In this document: positions 6,577-8,248 of the stretch, one piece after another
Numbering within the stretch: the first letter of the stretch is position 1
Layout: each line of letters starts with the position of its first letter
From: an uncultured Acidimicrobiaceae bacterium
GTDB lineage: Bacteria > Actinomycetota > Acidimicrobiia > Acidimicrobiales > Microtrichaceae
Direction: 5' to 3'
DNA length: 8,248 nucleotides
Assembly: GCA_937868025.1 (NCBI GenBank)
Contig: CALMLJ010000140.1
Location: forward strand, 1-8,248
Notes under the pieces: model-generated
What the model was told of the DNA's origin: nothing
Seen by the model: the letters and a program-made list of their open reading frames with translations, nothing else
Database searches by the model: none
Translations under genes and position numbers: made by a program

Positions 6577-7235
6577 CCCGGGACGCCGAACCGGTAGCCC
6601 ACCCCGCGTACCGTCTCGATCCACGCCGGGTCGCCGAGCTTGCGGCGAAGGGCAGCGACGTGGACGTCGAGGGTCTTGCTGGGCCCGTACCAGTGCTCGT
6701 CCCAGACCGACTCGAGGATGTCACGTCGCCGATGCACGACCCCGAGGTCGGACGACAGGTAGGCGAGCAGGTCGAACTCCTTGGGCGTGAGTTCGAGTTC
6801 GACCCCGTCCATGGCGGCGCGGTGCGCCGCCACGTCGATGGTCAGCGCGCCGAGCTCGCGTTGCCGCTCCGGCGCCTCCTCGGGCATGGTTCGACGGGCG
6901 ACGGCACGGATCCGGGCGATCAGCTCTCGGGTACCGAACGGCTTCACGACGTAGTCGTCCGCGCCCGATTCGAGGAGCAGCACACGATCGATCTCGTCGC
7001 CGCGGGCGCTGATCACGATGATCGGCACGGAGGAGGTCTGCCGGATGCGGCGGCAGACCTCCGAACCGTCGAGGTCGGGAAGGCCGAGGTCGAGGAGGAC
7101 GAGGTCGCTGCCATGGACGGCAGCGAGGCCGTCGGCGGCGGTCGAGACGGCGACCACGTCGAAGCCGGACCGCATCAGGCCGTCGGCGAGGGGCACCGAG
7201 ATCGTCGGGTCGTCTTCGATCAGCACCACTCGCAT
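6573..7235 (-). CDS. OmpR/PhoB-family response regulator
   Basis: A 220-residue DNA-binding regulator. The receiver domain (about 1-115) has the acidic pair Asp8-Asp9, the phospho-acceptor Asp49 in LLDLGLP, Ser76 in the switch position and Lys98 in VVKPFG. The C-terminal winged helix (about 125-218) carries the family features LTPKEFDLLAYL and the recognition region KTLDVHVAALRRKLG...ETVRGVGYRF. The start is placed at the ATG at 7235 because MRVVLIEDD begins the receiver domain directly. An upstream in-frame start at 7283 would add 16 residues with no domain match. It is first in a two-gene operon with the kinase and is divergent from the genes at 7362-8248 across 126 bp, so that operon is a plausible target. 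Confidence 0.94.
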   Translation of the reverse strand: MRVVLIEDDPTISVPLADGLMRSGFDVVAVSTAADGLAAVHGSDLVLLDLGLPDLDGSEVCRRIRQTSSVPIIVISARGDEIDRVLLLESGADDYVVKPFGTRELIARIRAVARRTMPEEAPERQRELGALTIDVAAHRAAMDGVELELTPKEFDLLAYLSSDLGVVHRRRDILESVWDEHWYGPSKTLDVHVAALRRKLGDPAWIETVRGVGYRFGVPG

Positions 7236-7316
7236 GCCACCACCATGGCGGACGGGACGGGGCGTCCGGTGGGTTTTGTCCAAGCCTTTACCTTCTCCGC
7301 CCCGGGTCCTGGTTCG

Positions 7317-7330
7317 ACGGTTCGTACCGT
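7317..7330. promoter_or_regulatory. 14-bp inverted repeat upstream of the divergent plus-strand operon
   Basis: ACGGT-TCGT-ACCGT is an inverted repeat with 5-bp arms, and a partial direct repeat (GGTTCG at 7311-7316 and again at 7319-7324) overlaps it. It lies 32 bp before the ATG of the first plus-strand gene, within the 126-bp divergent region. It could be an operator for the adjacent response regulator or another factor. No convincing -35/-10 pair is seen in this region on either strand. Confidence 0.3.
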
Positions 7331-7361
7331 GGGCGGCACACCCAGTGACAGGAGGACTGCA

Positions 7362-7724
7362 ATGGAACGACGCACGACGATCGGGGTCGCCGCCGGCATG
7401 ACCCTCACCATCGCTGCGATCGCCGTTGCCGTCGGGCTGAACGTCGCGATCATGTCGGATCGGTCGGCGACGACCGGTCCGGGCACGTTCGAACCGGTCG
7501 CCGAGACCAGGGCGCCGTCCGGCCCCTCGGCGAACCCGACACCCGCGGCCGCTGCCGCCGTCGAAACGGCACCGGCACCTGCCCCGGCACCCACCGGGGA
7601 GACGATCCCGCCGACCGCGATCTCGACATCACCCGCCCCGACGTCGTCGGTCCACCACGACGACGATCAACGCGAGGGCCACGACGAGGATCATCACGAG
7701 GACGAGGACGGCGACGATGACTGA
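7362..7724 (+). CDS. Membrane-anchored protein with acidic, His-rich C-terminus
   Basis: A 120-residue protein that I do not recognise. Residues 8-31 form one hydrophobic helix, either a signal anchor or an uncleaved signal peptide. Residues 32-96 are Ala/Pro/Thr/Ser-rich and probably disordered, as in cell-wall-spanning linkers. The last 23 residues (98-120) are almost entirely Asp, Glu and His, with His at 98, 99, 107, 111 and 112. That tail could bind divalent metal ions outside the membrane, but no fold supports this. The ATG at 7362 follows an AGGAGG ribosome binding site with 6-nt spacing. The gene overlaps the next by 8 bp, so it heads a likely operon ending in apbE. A low-complexity reading frame is always open to doubt, but the ribosome binding site and the overlap support it. 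Confidence 0.78.
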   Translation: MERRTTIGVAAGMTLTIAAIAVAVGLNVAIMSDRSATTGPGTFEPVAETRAPSGPSANPTPAAAAAVETAPAPAPAPTGETIPPTAISTSPAPTSSVHHDDDQREGHDEDHHEDEDGDDD

Positions 7725-8118
7725 ACGCCGCCGCCCGCACCCGGCGCTCGGGGCCCGTTGGGTGTCCGCTGGGCTGGCCGTCGCCGCGACGGTCGGGATC
7801 ACGAGCTACCTCGAGATCGACAGCGTCCTCCACCCCACCGCGCTCGCCGCCGCCTCCGCACCGTCGGCGACCGCACCCCCAGCGACTGCGCCCCCGGCGA
7901 CTGCGCCCCCGGCGACTGCGCCCCCGGCGACTGCTCCCCCGGCGACGGCACCGCCGACCACCATCGCGCCGGCCACGGTCGTGCCCGGCACCGGCAGGAT
8001 CGTTGTGCCGCCACCTCCGCCCGTCACCGTCACGACCATCCCGCCGGTCACAGCCCCGGTCACCGCGCCGGTCTACGTCCCGCCGACCCACGCCCGAACC
8101 CGGGGCTCCAACGGGTGA
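7717..8118 (+). CDS. Membrane-anchored Pro/Ala/Thr-rich repeat protein
   Basis: A 133-residue protein of unknown function. A basic N-terminus (MTERRRPHP) precedes one hydrophobic segment (about 15-31), suggesting a signal anchor. A short segment follows, then six tandem ATAPP units (residues 51-80), and a Pro/Val/Thr-rich remainder with a PPPPP run ending in a basic tail. It looks like an extended envelope linker with no catalytic domain. Its ATG overlaps the previous gene by 8 bp, and its stop overlaps the GTG of the ApbE-like gene in a GTGA junction, so it is part of the same transcript. It could be a spacer or docking protein for an extracytoplasmic flavoprotein system, though nothing in the sequence proves it. 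Confidence 0.75.
   Translation: MTERRRPHPALGARWVSAGLAVAATVGITSYLEIDSVLHPTALAAASAPSATAPPATAPPATAPPATAPPATAPPATAPPTTIAPATVVPGTGRIVVPPPPPVTVTTIPPVTAPVTAPVYVPPTHARTRGSNG
7867..7956 (+). repeat. Six tandem 15-bp repeats encoding ATAPP
   Basis: Six in-frame 15-bp units lie head to tail. Units 2, 3 and 4 (7882-7926) are identical, unit 5 differs from them by one base, and units 1 and 6 differ at several third positions. The near-identity of the inner units suggests recent expansion by slippage or unequal exchange. Copy number changes would preserve the frame. Confidence 0.95.
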
Positions 8119-8248
8119 GCGTCTCGAACGCGACTCGGCGGGCGATGGGGACGACGGCCGCGGTGACGGTCCACGGCGGTCGCCTCGACGCCGACGACGT
8201 CCTCGCCGAGATCGATCGGCTCGAGCAGTCGTGGAGCCGGTTCCGGCC
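8115..8248 (+). CDS. apbE: ApbE-like FAD:protein FMN transferase, N-terminal part
   Basis: Only the first 44 residues are in the window. RAMGTTAAVTVHGG (residues 9-22) matches the conserved opening strand of ApbE proteins, which begins with an MGT motif. EIDRLEQSWSRFR (32-44) matches the following helix ahead of the usual PxSE...N segment. These enzymes use FAD to attach FMN covalently to Thr/Ser of target flavoproteins, such as Rnf/Nqr subunits and FMN-binding-domain proteins, usually outside the membrane. The GTG start overlaps the preceding stop by 4 bp. I see no signal peptide before the MGT motif, so it may be cytoplasmic, or the target may be modified before export. The remainder lies beyond the right edge. 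Confidence 0.85.
   Translation, partial: MSVSNATRRAMGTTAAVTVHGGRLDADDVLAEIDRLEQSWSRFR

Noticed and set aside
6577..6624. Upstream start for the histidine kinase
   Set aside because: The ATG at 6576 forms an ATGA overlap with the regulator stop and begins directly before the first membrane helix.
7236..7283. Upstream start for the response regulator
   Set aside because: The 16 extra residues have no receiver-domain match, and MRVVLIEDD at 7235 is a normal start for the family.
7450..8091. Minus-strand open frames across the repeat region, including an AGGAV-repeat version
   Set aside because: They are antisense readings of the 15-bp repeat. The plus-strand frame is supported by overlapping junctions with genes on both sides.

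Overview
The window is very GC-rich DNA with dense, overlapping genes, GTG starts, a SigK/RskA-type sigma/anti-sigma pair, a CsoR/CopA copper operon and Pro/Ala/Thr-rich envelope proteins. Together these suggest a high-GC actinobacterium (Actinomycetota). An acidimicrobial lineage is possible but cannot be settled from this sequence. I see no rRNA, tRNA, CRISPR array, insertion sequence or phage gene.

Region 1 (1-2041, minus strand) is an envelope-stress-type regulatory module. It holds a fasciclin-domain lipoprotein (1347-1976), then a perfect hairpin (1292-1319), then an ECF sigma factor (up to 1252) overlapping an RskA-like membrane anti-sigma factor that runs off the left edge. The upstream regions of the lipoprotein gene and of the sigma operon carry the same bipartite element, GCATCC-N17-CGAAC, at promoter-like positions. 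The simplest reading is that the sigma factor drives both itself and the lipoprotein. This parallels mycobacterial SigK/RskA, which controls the fasciclin proteins MPT70 and MPT83.

Region 2 (2085-5154, plus strand) is a copper-efflux operon. A promoter with two 17-bp CsoR-like operators precedes copZ (chaperone), a 64-residue membrane protein with a His-containing tail, copA (P1B-type ATPase) and csoR (copper-sensing repressor). The first three genes are joined by GTGA overlaps. The expected circuit is Cu(I) binding CsoR, release of the promoter, CopZ delivering copper to CopA, and export.

Region 3 (5170-7235, minus strand) is an OmpR-type response regulator and a sensor histidine kinase joined by an ATGA overlap. 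It converges on csoR with only 15 bp between stops.

Region 4 (7362-8248, plus strand) is transcribed divergently from the two-component genes. It contains a small anchored protein ending in a His/Asp/Glu-rich tail, an anchored protein with six ATAPP repeats, and the start of an ApbE-like FAD:protein FMN transferase that runs off the right edge. The overlaps imply one operon, probably concerned with extracytoplasmic flavin/redox chemistry. The two short proteins are not recognised. No clearly unprecedented system is visible. The best leads are the shared sigma promoter, the paired CsoR operators, the small protein inside the copper operon, and the two unrecognised proteins ahead of apbE.
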